Source: Marimonas lutisalis
Lineage (GTDB): Bacteria; Pseudomonadota; Alphaproteobacteria; Rhodobacterales; Rhodobacteraceae
Direction of reading: 5' to 3'
Assembly: GCF_005434965.1 (NCBI RefSeq)
Contig: NZ_SKCI01000008.1
Location: forward strand, 1-45,640
Length of the DNA: 45,640 bases
In this document: in pieces, positions 32,582 through 39,694 of the stretch
Position numbering within the stretch: position 1 is the first letter of the stretch
Layout of the letters: the number at the start of each line of letters is the position of its first letter
The notes under the pieces: generated by a model
Seen by the model: the letters and a program-made list of their open reading frames with translations, nothing else
Database searches by the model: none
What the model was told of the DNA's origin: nothing
Program-made: the position numbers and the translations under genes

Positions 32582-32890
32582 CGTCGGATGATCTGCAAGC
32601 CGCCTTAAGCGGTCATCCATGGCAAGCCCGCGCCGCGGCAACGTCCGCTTTTGCGCCGCAGCGACCGCTCTTACCAGAAGCGCGCATTCGCCATAAAACT
32701 GGCTACGGCAGAGTTGCGGACGAAACGGACATTCAACATGCCCGAACCACGAACTGAGAGCAAAGCTCTGCCATACAATTTTGTGTTATGATGTTAAGAT
32801 ACAGTCCAAAAAAACCTGTCGGTGTTCACCTTCTCGGTGTTCTAGCGCCAAGTACATATTCAATACGGCCAATGCTAGTGATCTACTTCT
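32582..32890. other. Spacer between IS copy F and the sulfur operon's 3' end
   Basis: No gene is seen. On the minus strand, downstream of the cytochrome gene, a short stem (CACC...GGTG) is followed by seven T residues near 32810, a weak terminator candidate for the operon. TCGGTGTTC occurs twice close together at about 32819-32842. Confidence 0.4.
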
Positions 32891-33562
32891 TCAGTCCATC
32901 GGGCTTTCATGAAGATAGAGCATCCAGAGAGCATACAACTGACTGTCCGTAAGGGGATTGCGAAACCCGATCGTTTCGTCCCCCTTGATGCCCGTTATCA
33001 ACCGCCCAAGAAACGTGACGTCAGCCTCTTGCCGGGCCATCAAGAACAAATCCCGGGCGGGCAATTCCAGGTCGGGGTCGCCGTTTTCGGCCTGGTCGTG
33101 GCACCCAGCGCAATAGGTTTCGTGAATGGCGCGGGCCTCGCGGGCTGTGGCTGCGGTTCTTTTCAGATCAAGGCCAACCGTGTCCAACCCGTGCCGCTCG
33201 GTAAGCTTTGAAAGCAAAGCCACAAGCGCATGTTCGGCCTTGGCATCCGTCAACGGGATTTCCAGCCAACCGGAAAGCTCCGACGCGCCCTCCACGTCTC
33301 CGGCCTTGCGCAACATCCAGGGCAGCACGCCCATTGATCCCGCAAGCCGGGCCTGCAACCCGCGCCGGTTTGCCGTAGACAGCGTCGGGTCGGCCAAACG
33401 GGCAAGATCGCCCTGGGCGATCAGAAGCTCGCTGGCCAGAAGGCGTTGACCGTCATCTGCCGCCCGCAACTCAGCAGTTGGAAGAACGCAAAGAAGAGCC
33501 GCAATGCAAAACACTGCGGCCCGTTCCTTCAGATCACCGAATATGTGGCGCGTCTGCGCCAT
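32891..33562 (-). CDS. Periplasmic c-type cytochrome, last gene of the sulfur operon
   Basis: A 223-aa protein with a signal peptide (AAVFCIAALLCVLPTAELRA) and a single haem site CAGCH at 151-155. Candidate distal ligands are Met214 (ALWMLYLH) or Met175. The 110 residues before the haem domain are helical, with no family recognised. It starts 17 bp after the two-domain sulfurtransferase stop. As the only redox protein of the operon, it probably carries electrons from oxidation of a sulfur intermediate to the respiratory chain, as cytochromes do in Sox-type pathways. This role is inferred from context. Confidence 0.85.
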   Translation of the reverse strand: MAQTRHIFGDLKERAAVFCIAALLCVLPTAELRAADDGQRLLASELLIAQGDLARLADPTLSTANRRGLQARLAGSMGVLPWMLRKAGDVEGASELSGWLEIPLTDAKAEHALVALLSKLTERHGLDTVGLDLKRTAATAREARAIHETYCAGCHDQAENGDPDLELPARDLFLMARQEADVTFLGRLITGIKGDETIGFRNPLTDSQLYALWMLYLHESPMD

Positions 33563-33579
33563 GGGTCACCTCGTTTCGG

Positions 33580-34527
33580 TCAGTTGGTCGAGATCGAGGC
33601 TTCCATCGGCTTGCCCTCGGCCGTCCACGCGGTCATCGACCCATCATAGAGCATCGCGTCCTTGTTGCCGAGCAGTTCGGACGACACGAACCAGCCGATT
33701 GACGCCCAATGCCCCGTGTTGCAGAAATTGACCTGGGCCCCTTCGGTGGGCACGCCTGCCGCGGCATAGAGTTTCTTGAGCGTGTCCGCATTGCGGAAGT
33801 TGCCGCCGCCGTTTTCGGTCATCCAGCTTTGAGGCAGGTTCACCGAACCGGGGATCGTGCCCGAAGCCTTGGATGCCGGGTGCCGGTTGACGCCCAGGAA
33901 CTGATCATGGGTCCGGTTGTCGACCGGCATGGCGCCGGCGTCAATCGCGGCCTGCACGGCGGCCCCATCAACAAGCATCGCCTCGCGCAGCGCTACGTTA
34001 AAGGTTTTTGCCGTGGGTTTTGCCGCGCCCTTCTCAAGCGGATTGACTGGTTTCTTCTGGTCGTCCACCTCGCTGAGATAGGCTTTCATGCCGCCATTGA
34101 GGACCGAAACATTGTCGTGGCCCAACACCTTGAAAGTCCAATACATCCGCGTGGCAATGCCCATGTCTGACGAACTGCTGCCAGGGGCCACAAGCACGAC
34201 ATGAGTGGCATTGTTGATCCCCAGCCCGCCGATCAGCTCGGCCAACTTGCCGGTATCCTTGGGGAACACGCCGGGCACACCGTTGTCCTTCACGCGCCAG
34301 CCATCCTTGCCGTAATTGGTGTTGACCGCGCCGGGGATGTGGCCGCGCAGATAGTCGGTCGAAGGGCGCGCGTCGATGATGACGACACCATCGGCCCCGG
34401 CGTTCTGCTTGACCCAGCCCACGTCGACCAGAGGCTCGGCCGCCCAGGCGGGCAGCGCGACCAGCGTGGCGGCGGCGAAGGCCGCCGCGGCAACCAGTGA
34501 CCTTATTCCTTGAGTAAATCTTGTCAT
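33580..34527 (-). CDS. Exported two-domain thiosulfate sulfurtransferase (SseA-like rhodanese)
   Basis: A 315-aa protein with a signal peptide (SLVAAAAFAAATLVALPAWA), so periplasmic. The N-terminal rhodanese domain (VVIIDARPSTDYLRGHIPGAVN) lacks an active-site cysteine. The C-terminal domain (PVDNRTHDQFLG...GTIPGSVNLP) carries Cys269 in NFCNTGHWAS. The loop CNTGHWAS differs from the CGSGVTA of classic SseA and is common in periplasmic homologues near sulfur-oxidation genes. It would accept sulfane sulfur from thiosulfate or a persulfide. GGGAGG precedes the ATG. The upstream neighbour is the 62-aa protein, 45 bp away. Confidence 0.88.
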   Translation of the reverse strand: MTRFTQGIRSLVAAAAFAAATLVALPAWAAEPLVDVGWVKQNAGADGVVIIDARPSTDYLRGHIPGAVNTNYGKDGWRVKDNGVPGVFPKDTGKLAELIGGLGINNATHVVLVAPGSSSSDMGIATRMYWTFKVLGHDNVSVLNGGMKAYLSEVDDQKKPVNPLEKGAAKPTAKTFNVALREAMLVDGAAVQAAIDAGAMPVDNRTHDQFLGVNRHPASKASGTIPGSVNLPQSWMTENGGGNFRNADTLKKLYAAAGVPTEGAQVNFCNTGHWASIGWFVSSELLGNKDAMLYDGSMTAWTAEGKPMEASISTN

Positions 34528-34572
34528 TTCACTTCCTCCCAGTTGTAAAGCAGTCCGGGTGATCGACCCAGC

Positions 34573-34761
34573 CTACTTGGTTATGACGCTGTCAGCCGCA
34601 CGGATCGCTCCGACCACATCCGCCCATGCGTCCTCATCCTCCGGCGCAAGGCCGGAGATATCTCTTCGTTCAATCCGGTGCGCCTCTTCCAGCGTCCCGA
34701 GCGCGGCTTCGACACGCGCGCGGTCGGGGAACAGGCCGGTATCCAGTTCAAGAAGTTTCAT
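34573..34761 (-). CDS. Small protein (62 aa) of the sulfur operon
   Basis: GGAGGAAAGG lies just before the ATG at 34761, so it is surely translated. The sequence MKLLELDTGLFPDRARVEAA runs into an acidic helix and ends GAIRAADSVITK. No family is recognised. Its closing ADSVIT resembles ADRVISL and ARIVSL at the ends of the two DsrE-like neighbours, so it may be a shortened relative or partner of them. It contains no cysteine. It sits 16 bp after the second DsrE-like gene. Confidence 0.6.
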   Translation of the reverse strand: MKLLELDTGLFPDRARVEAALGTLEEAHRIERRDISGLAPEDEDAWADVVGAIRAADSVITK

Positions 34762-34777
34762 GTCCTTTCCTCCGGTC

Positions 34778-35056
34778 TCACAGGCTTATGACGCGGTCCG
34801 CGTCGGTCATGGCCCGGCCCAGGGCGGCGGCCTCCAGCAGGTCCAGGTCCTCGGCCATTTCCGGCACCGTGGTTTCCGGTTCGACCTCGGCCAGTTCCAG
34901 CAACTCGGCCCGTTCGGCGTTTTCCTCGGTTTCGGCAACCGGACCGGTCATAAAGACCAGTCGAACCGCGTGGCCGAAAATCGTCAGGCCTGCCGCCACA
35001 CGCATGGCCTCGGTATGATCGCGCCGGGCCAGGACCAGGATCTGTTTTTCCTCCAT
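34778..35056 (-). CDS. DsrE-like protein without cysteine
   Basis: A 92-aa cytoplasmic protein from ATG 35056, preceded by GAGGAGG; a longer frame to 35182 has no ribosome site. The opening EEKQILVLARRDHTEAMRVAAGLTIFGHAVRLVFMTGP is the DsrE/F alpha/beta pattern. An acidic middle segment (AETEENAERAELLELAEVEPETTVPEMAEDLDLL) leads to a final ADRVISL strand. The sulfur-binding cysteine of DsrE is absent, as in the DsrF-like partners of DsrE complexes. It is paired with the cysteine-bearing gene 11 bp upstream and may form a hetero-oligomer with it. Confidence 0.72.
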   Translation of the reverse strand: MEEKQILVLARRDHTEAMRVAAGLTIFGHAVRLVFMTGPVAETEENAERAELLELAEVEPETTVPEMAEDLDLLEAAALGRAMTDADRVISL

Positions 35057-35067
35057 GACCAACCTCC

Positions 35068-35358
35068 TCACAGGCTCACGATGCGGGCCGCTTCGCCCAT
35101 CATCAGAGAATTGACGGTTTGGCTGCCACGTTCGACCGGGCAATCCCGACCAGCCATGTGCAGGTCCCATGAATGCTCGCATACCGCGAGGCGCGCGGCC
35201 CCGGCGCCGACCTGGGCAAACGTCGCATCAGACAAGAGTTTCACGCCGTCATTGGTCAGAAAGCAGCCCCAGCTGAGCCCTTGGGCAGTTAGCGCTCGTC
35301 CCAGCCCGGTTGCGATCCGGGCGGCGTCAGGGGTCGAGATGAGCAGCATTACGTCCAT
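35068..35358 (-). CDS. DsrE-like sulfur-relay protein with cysteines
   Basis: A 96-aa protein. ATG 35358 has AGAGG eight bases upstream; in-frame alternatives at 35364 and 35379 would add up to seven residues, the last overlapping the previous stop (TGATG). The fold pattern is MDVMLLISTPDAARIATGLGRALTAQGLSWGCFLTNDGVKLL. Cys60 lies in LAVCEHSWDLH, near the active position of DsrE, and Cys73 in GRDCPVER. It should hold persulfide sulfur and exchange it with the TusA protein of the operon, as in DsrEFH/TusBCD relays. Confidence 0.75.
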   Translation of the reverse strand: MDVMLLISTPDAARIATGLGRALTAQGLSWGCFLTNDGVKLLSDATFAQVGAGAARLAVCEHSWDLHMAGRDCPVERGSQTVNSLMMGEAARIVSL

Positions 35359-35378
35359 GTGCATATCCTCTCGGGCCA

Positions 35379-35969
35379 TCAGAGTTTCGCGGGGAAGACA
35401 ACGCGCCCACCCTTCGTGGCATAGGTGATCATTCGGGTTATCATTGGCGCGGCAGTCTGGCCCGGGATCAGCGCCGCATCGCGTATCGGGGCGGTGTAAA
35501 CGACCTCGCGGCTGAAACTGCGCGCCGCGCCGCCGGGGCCGTTGCCCATATCGGTGCCGGCAAGAACGAATACCTCGGCTTGCCCCGCGAGATGGGCCAG
35601 ACCGGCAACGGCCTTTGCCGTCTGACCTGCCGCAGGCGGTCCAGCGACAACCAGTGTTTCGTCGCCGCTCAGGCCGATCGTGCCCAAGAGCCAACGCAAC
35701 ACGTGGAACGTAACCAGAAGCTCTCCGGTGTCATCGAACAGCCACTCTGCGGGCAGGCAGCGTGCCCGTTCGGGCGCGTCTTTCAGGCATTCCGGCTCGG
35801 GCCGCGTGTCAATCAGCGTATAGCCTTGTGCAAGCGCGGGGTCCGACAGATCCGACACCGTGCCCACCGGTCCGGCCTGTGCTTGCGTGCAGACCAGAGC
35901 CAGCACTGCGGCACCGGTCGTCACCCGGACATGTCGGATCGCATTGGGATGGCGGGCCCGGAACCGCAT
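35379..35969 (-). CDS. Exported rhodanese-like protein lacking the catalytic cysteine
   Basis: A 196-aa product from ATG 35969, one base after the previous stop. The signal peptide is VRVTTGAAVLALVCTQAQA. The rhodanese-like core shows YTLIDTRPEPECL, LFDDTGELLVTFHVLRWLL, and DETLVVAGPPAAGQTAKAVAGLA, where the active loop that normally begins with Cys reads AGPPAAG. Cysteines remain in PECLKDAPERARCLP, possibly a disulfide. It is therefore probably a binding or scaffold protein in the periplasm rather than a sulfurtransferase. The end (YTAPIRDAALIPGQ...VFPAKL) is conserved-looking but unassigned. Confidence 0.7.
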   Translation of the reverse strand: MRFRARHPNAIRHVRVTTGAAVLALVCTQAQAGPVGTVSDLSDPALAQGYTLIDTRPEPECLKDAPERARCLPAEWLFDDTGELLVTFHVLRWLLGTIGLSGDETLVVAGPPAAGQTAKAVAGLAHLAGQAEVFVLAGTDMGNGPGGAARSFSREVVYTAPIRDAALIPGQTAAPMITRMITYATKGGRVVFPAKL

Positions 35970-35970
35970 C

Positions 35971-36243
35971 TCAGCAGCCGCCGAACTTGATTTCGGGGGC
36001 CGGTGCGGCCCCCGCTGCGACGGGCGCAGGGGGGTTTTCCACATAGTAGCCCATCAACTCCATCACCGGCAGCTCGCCAAACCCGTTGCCGACCTCCACA
36101 TCCGGCATCATCTCGGCGGGTTGGGGCACCTGTGCGGCGGAAATCGTTTCGCTGTCCAGCGCGGCATAGGGGAATGCGACCCAGGCCACCGCAAGGCTTA
36201 CCACGATACTCCCGACGCAAAAGACAATACTGCTTGTGTTCAT
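35971..36243 (-). CDS. Membrane-anchored small protein ending in a Gly-Gly-Cys arm
   Basis: A 90-aa protein. Residues ~4-28 (SSIVFCVGSIVVSLAVAWVAF) form one transmembrane or uncleaved signal helix, followed by a periplasmic part. The tail is rich in Pro and Ala and finishes PAPEIKFGGC, with cysteine as the last residue. SoxY carries sulfur intermediates on the cysteine of a flexible C-terminal GGCGG arm, and this tail looks like a shorter version. With TusA, DsrE and sulfurtransferases in the same operon, a periplasmic sulfur carrier is a reasonable inference. No SoxZ partner is present. The fold of the middle (ELPVMELMGYYVENPP) is not recognised. Confidence 0.65.
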   Translation of the reverse strand: MNTSSIVFCVGSIVVSLAVAWVAFPYAALDSETISAAQVPQPAEMMPDVEVGNGFGELPVMELMGYYVENPPAPVAAGAAPAPEIKFGGC

Positions 36244-36258
36244 CTTCCCGCCCTCCCT

Positions 36259-36345
36259 TTACATCGTGTCCCGCAGGAAACAGACATACATGACGACAAA
36301 GGCGACGATCCCAACGCCCAGGTGCGCGGTTGTTTCAAAATCCAT
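36259..36345 (-). CDS. 28-residue single-helix membrane protein
   Basis: ATG 36345 to TAA 36259 encodes MDFETTAHLGVGIVAFVVMY followed by VCFLRDTM. GAGGAG lies just upstream, the gene begins 10 bp after the previous stop, and the next gene starts 15 bp after its stop. Tight packing between two membrane-protein genes and a near-perfect helix (LGVGIVAFVVMYVCFL) support translation. It may be a small subunit of the transporter or of the carrier complex. Confidence 0.65.
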   Translation of the reverse strand: MDFETTAHLGVGIVAFVVMYVCFLRDTM

Positions 36346-36355
36346 CTCAATCTCC

Positions 36356-36565
36356 TCAGTCGCCACGATAATGCTTGATCAGGGTGTTAACGCTGACCGC
36401 GTCGCCGGTGATCGGGTGCTCCACGTCGGGCGTGAAATGCGCGACCCCGTCACGGTCGGTGCGCAGGCTGGTTGGCGGAAAGACGAACACCCAGGCCACA
36501 CCGGCAATCACGATGACCAGCGACCCCCAGCCATAGGCATGCATGAACAGTTTTGCGGGTGTCAT
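36356..36565 (-). CDS. Single-pass small membrane protein (69 aa)
   Basis: ATG 36565 lies four bases after the TusA stop, with AAGGA upstream. MTPAKLFMHAYGWGSLVIVI starts a single helix to about residue 30, followed by a soluble tail (PPTSLRTDRDGVAHFTPDVEHPITGDAVSVNTLIKHYRGD). The topology probably places the tail in the periplasm. No family is recognised. It is first of three small membrane proteins in a row. Confidence 0.7.
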   Translation of the reverse strand: MTPAKLFMHAYGWGSLVIVIAGVAWVFVFPPTSLRTDRDGVAHFTPDVEHPITGDAVSVNTLIKHYRGD

Positions 36566-36569
36566 ATCC

Positions 36570-36878
36570 TCAATCCTTGCGAATATAGACTTTCCAGCAG
36601 CGCGGTTCCTGCTTGGTGTCAAGATGCACCGCATCCAGCTCGTCGCACATCGGCGGCAGCGCCTCGACCGACGACGGATTGTCCAGCAACACCTCGATCA
36701 CGTCGCCCGATCCGACCTGCCCGACGGCTTTCTTGGTCAGCAATTGCGGCCGCGGGCAACTATCGCCGATGCAATCGACGGTTTGCGCAATCGAGACCGT
36801 GTCGCCATTGCTGAGCGTCGCCTCACCAACGGGGCCGCTGGCGCCAGCATCTTTTTTCTTCTTGCCGAATAGTCCCAT
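36570..36878 (-). CDS. TusA-family sulfur carrier protein
   Basis: A 102-aa cytoplasmic protein. The signature SCPRPQLLTKKAV contains the conserved Cys41-Pro-x-Pro of TusA, which carries persulfide sulfur. A second cysteine, Cys36, lies just before it, and the end (CWKVYIRKD) has another. The N-terminal ~28 residues (MGLFGKKKKDAGASG...) are a charged extension, perhaps for contact with the membrane or transporter. TusA genes beside YeeE/YedE transporters are a known association, and the carrier is thought to receive the imported sulfur. It is preceded by the transporter gene, 28 bp away. Confidence 0.9.
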   Translation of the reverse strand: MGLFGKKKKDAGASGPVGEATLSNGDTVSIAQTVDCIGDSCPRPQLLTKKAVGQVGSGDVIEVLLDNPSSVEALPPMCDELDAVHLDTKQEPRCWKVYIRKD

Positions 36879-36906
36879 GTTATCCTCCCATCTCTTTTCG
36901 TTCTAT

Positions 36907-37539
36907 TCACTCCGCCGCCGTGGCGACGGCACGCGCCGCCTGCGATTGGCGATGCCGTTCTGCCTGGGCAGCTTCCTTGCGCAGGATTGCGCGGTAGATC
37001 AGCACCAGAACCCCGACCTGCACCAAGCCGAACACGATGGCCGGGATGCCGAATTTCTCTTGCAGGGTGGCCGCGTTGGAATAGCCAAGTTGCAGCGCCT
37101 CCAGGTTCGGCTCTCCGGTCATCGATGCGGGCGCCGGGGGCCAGTAATTCGCCGACCACGCCAGCGAGAACAGGAACATGCCGACAAAGGTGAAGAGCAG
37201 CGCCCAAAGCGCACCGACATTGCCTTCGCCGGTCTTGACCCAGGTCGACACCGTGCAGGCCCCGGCAAGAACCATGCCGACGCCGAAAATGAACAGCCCG
37301 GCAAAGGTGTTCAGACCGACATCGAACCGCATCGGGTTGCCTTCGCCAAAGGTCAGGAACAGGGTGAAGCCGAAGGTCAGGATGATCATCGCCACCAAAA
37401 GCGCCTTGGTATTGCGATAGGTCTTGAACAGGATCGCATCCCGCAAGGCCGCCGTGTTGCAGAAGCGCGAACGCTGCACCAATATCCCCACGACCGAGCC
37501 GAAGACAAAGGCGATCAGGCATTGTCCGATAGCACTCAT
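36907..37539 (-). CDS. YeeE/YedE-type sulfur (thiosulfate) transporter, second half
   Basis: A 210-aa integral membrane protein, about five or six helices. It has the family marks QRSRFCNTAALRD with Cys27 and GVGMVLAGACTVSTWVKTGEGNVGAL with Cys95. These correspond in kind to the cysteines that pass thiosulfate through the pore in TsuA/YeeE. The N-terminal motif and GxC repeat are complete, but total size is about half that of a single-chain YeeE; the other half is the gene just upstream, 3 bp away. The tail after the last helix (KEAAQAERHRQSQAARAVATAAE) is charged and cytoplasmic. Confidence 0.88.
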   Translation of the reverse strand: MSAIGQCLIAFVFGSVVGILVQRSRFCNTAALRDAILFKTYRNTKALLVAMIILTFGFTLFLTFGEGNPMRFDVGLNTFAGLFIFGVGMVLAGACTVSTWVKTGEGNVGALWALLFTFVGMFLFSLAWSANYWPPAPASMTGEPNLEALQLGYSNAATLQEKFGIPAIVFGLVQVGVLVLIYRAILRKEAAQAERHRQSQAARAVATAAE

Positions 37540-37542
37540 CGT

Positions 37543-38040
37543 TCAGCCCTCCAGAATTTTCTTGTAGATCAACGAGCCAACCCAGGCCCCGGCCAGGATG
37601 CCGCTGATGGCAAGGTAGCCGCCCATGTTCATCTCGGGTGTCATGCCGAAAAACGTCGATACGTTGCAGACAAAGGCCAGCCGGATGCCAATCCCCATCA
37701 GAAGCCCGCCGATGGTGATCAGCACCCATTCGGACAGCCGCCGCGGCATCCGGATGTAGAACTCCTTGCTCAGAACCGCGCTGACAAAGGCGCCGAACAG
37801 CATGCCGAGGCTGATATAGATCTTCCAGTAGGTCGGGTCCGGTTCGAACACCAGGTTCCAGAACGGCAGACGTTGCAGGTCATCCCCCATTGCGGCCTCG
37901 GCGATAAGGCCGGTCATCATGGTCTCCCCGCCACCGACGGTAAAGGCCCCGATCATCAGAAACAGGAAAATATCCAGCACCGCAATCGCGGCCAGCGCAA
38001 TCACAGGATCAAGGGTTTTCTTGAAAAACTCGCTCGGCAA
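37543..38040 (-). CDS. YeeE/YedE-type transporter, first half; TTG start
   Basis: A 165-aa membrane protein with four or five helices. The motif GGLLMGIGIRLAFVCNVSTFFGM with Cys125 mirrors the GAGxCxVS motif of the partner gene. The start is a TTG at 38040: GGGAGG (38046-38051) is six bases upstream, while a nearby ATG is out of frame. It is first in the twelve-gene sulfur operon and faces a ribbon-helix-helix gene across 190 bp. Together with the next gene it should make the full inner-membrane pore for thiosulfate or another sulfane sulfur compound. Confidence 0.85.
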   Translation of the reverse strand: MPSEFFKKTLDPVIALAAIAVLDIFLFLMIGAFTVGGGETMMTGLIAEAAMGDDLQRLPFWNLVFEPDPTYWKIYISLGMLFGAFVSAVLSKEFYIRMPRRLSEWVLITIGGLLMGIGIRLAFVCNVSTFFGMTPEMNMGGYLAISGILAGAWVGSLIYKKILEG

Positions 38041-38229
38041 AACATCCTCCCAGTGCGTTACCTTGGTTTCACTGCTTGCGTTCAGCTTAGCCTTAGGGGC
38101 AACATGAGGTGGTAGTAATTATTGGAAACACCACCGTTACACGGTCTAACCTCCAAAATTGCGATCGGCTGTCGTTGGGGTAATTCCCTGATATTGTTGA
38201 AAAATTTACATCCGAGGGGAAGGGAGAGC

Positions 38230-38532
38230 ATGTCGATTTACGTTGAGATTGAACCCAATGACTTCCTTGGTCACATGTTCAATGCCTGCTCTTTGGACCA
38301 GGTCAGCGAGTTCGCCCCCGAGCGTCGCGGGTTCCGCATTCACGGCCACAGCACCACGATTCGACTGGAACGAGTATTCTGGTCAGTGCTTGAAGATATG
38401 TCCACCCGAATGGGCATAACGCTACCGCAACTCATTGCCCGTATTCATGATCAATGCCTCGTGGCGAACGACAAGAACATCTCATCCTGTCTGCGGGTGA
38501 TCTGCATGAAGTACATGAACATTTACTCGTGA
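38230..38532 (+). CDS. Ribbon-helix-helix domain protein, probable regulator
   Basis: A 100-aa protein from ATG 38230, which has AAGGGAGAGC before it; the frame is open from 38122. After a short N-terminus (MSIYVEIEPNDFLGHMF) it shows RGFRIHGHSTTIRLERVFWSVLEDMSTRMGITLPQLIARIHDQ, the pattern of alphaproteobacterial RHH_4 proteins: one strand followed by two helices. Three cysteines (ACSLD, DQCLV, SSCLRVICMKYMN) might respond to sulfide or oxidants. It is divergent from the sulfur operon and is the likely controller. A clear operator was not found, although GGTGG and CCACC flank an AT-rich stretch at 38110-38140. Confidence 0.72.
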   Translation: MSIYVEIEPNDFLGHMFNACSLDQVSEFAPERRGFRIHGHSTTIRLERVFWSVLEDMSTRMGITLPQLIARIHDQCLVANDKNISSCLRVICMKYMNIYS

Positions 38533-39023
38533 AGTCGATTGGTTTTCTGTCAGGCGCTAGCTTTGCCTCAACTTGTGAGAAATCCACTTATCGCAAGCGG
38601 CCATGTACAACTTACGCTTTTCTAGCCTCAAGTAGTGTCAGACGCTTAGCCAGGAAGGATTACTCGAACTTAGAAGTTGCTACTGTATGCATCCCATGAA
38701 CATACGGGGCTTTGGTAAATGGCTCGGTGCGCGCACCCAGTGCCGTCTTTTACAAAATGTTAAGATTCCGCAGCCGCAGCCTAGTCTGCTAAGGGCTCCT
38801 TCCGGTCATTCTCTGCGTAAAGCACCAATGGCCGGCCTGGGAGTTCCTGCCGTTCGCTGCCCGGCGCGGCGTCGGATCACCGGGGCCGCGGCAAGCGGCC
38901 GCTTCGTGCCCGGCGGGACCTGGAGGGCCGATGCCCAGCCGACAAGCTGCGGGCCGATTATGCAATATCCGAAAGGCGACGTCCGCTCAGGGCACCGGGC
39001 CCGTCACCCGCGCTGTTCGCGTG
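38533..39023. other. Spacer between the RHH gene and the Mrp operon
   Basis: About 490 bp with no supported gene. A plus-strand frame at 38687-39070 has no ribosome site or family features. The left part is AT-rich and looks like decayed DNA, while the right 200 bp are GC-rich like the Mrp operon. No intrinsic terminator for the Mrp transcript is evident. Confidence 0.4.
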
Positions 39024-39410
39024 TCACTGGTTTGCCGGGTCGGGATCGGGATCGCTGTCGGGAACATTGAGTGTCGACCAGGTTTCATCGCGTGGGGGGT
39101 CGGGCGGGGTTTCGCATGCTTTCTGGTGGATGTTGACCTTGGCGATGAAGTTCGCGGAAATCGGTGCGGTTACGAACAGGAACGCCATGATCAGGAGTTC
39201 ATGAATCGACGTTTCGCCAAGCAGTGACGAGTGGACGATCGAGGCCAGCAGCAGCATTCCGATCCCGGCCGTGCCCACCTTGGTGGGCGCATGCATGCGC
39301 GACATCGAGTCGTTGAATTTCAACAGCCCGATCGCGCCGACCAGTGCAAAGCCCGATCCGATCAGCAAGAATAGCGAAGTGGCATAGGTTCCGACGATCT
39401 CAGCGGTCAT
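39024..39410 (-). CDS. mrpG: Mrp Na+/H+ antiporter subunit G
   Basis: A 128-aa membrane protein with three helices and the subunit-G marks GLLKFNDSMSRMHAPTKVGTAGIGMLLLAS and a third helix LLIMAFLFVTAPISANFIAK. The C-terminal ~30 residues are a hydrophilic tail rich in Pro and Asp. It overlaps the subunit F stop by four bases (ATGA) and ends the operon. Confidence 0.92.
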   Translation of the reverse strand: MTAEIVGTYATSLFLLIGSGFALVGAIGLLKFNDSMSRMHAPTKVGTAGIGMLLLASIVHSSLLGETSIHELLIMAFLFVTAPISANFIAKVNIHQKACETPPDPPRDETWSTLNVPDSDPDPDPANQ

Positions 39411-39694
39411 TCGATGATGTCCCCCCGCAAGATGAAGCGCGCCAACGCAACGGTCGAGACGAAGCCCAGCATGGCGATCAGAAGCGAGACTTCGAAATAG
39501 ATCTGCACGCCGTGCCTGATGCCCATCACCACCACCAGGCCGAGCGCGTTGATCACCATCGTATCCAGCGCCAGGATCCGGTCGCCCGAGGTTGGCCCCA
39601 GCACGAGCCGTACGATCGACAGGATCTGGCCAAGCGCCAGGGTGGCAAAAGCCACGATCAATGCGATCTCCATGAATCCCGAAGCTGCGGTCAT
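39407..39694 (-). CDS. mrpF: Mrp Na+/H+ antiporter subunit F
   Basis: A 95-aa protein with three helices. The conserved VRLVLGPTSGDRILALDTMVINALGL of MrpF/MnhF/PhaF is complete, followed by FEVSLLIAMLGFVSTVALARFI. It overlaps both neighbours by four bases (ATGA), indicating translational coupling. In the Mrp complex it is one of the small subunits needed for assembly. Confidence 0.93.
   Translation of the reverse strand: MTAASGFMEIALIVAFATLALGQILSIVRLVLGPTSGDRILALDTMVINALGLVVVMGIRHGVQIYFEVSLLIAMLGFVSTVALARFILRGDIIE

Noticed and set aside
36737-37729. 330-codon minus-strand frame across both YeeE/YedE genes
   Set aside because: It overlaps two genes with clear membrane-transport motifs in another frame, and its translation is a His/Arg/Gly-rich shadow.
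38687-39070. 127-codon plus-strand gene before the Mrp operon
   Set aside because: It overlaps the end of mrpG, lacks a ribosome site and reads as Arg/Pro-rich shadow sequence.
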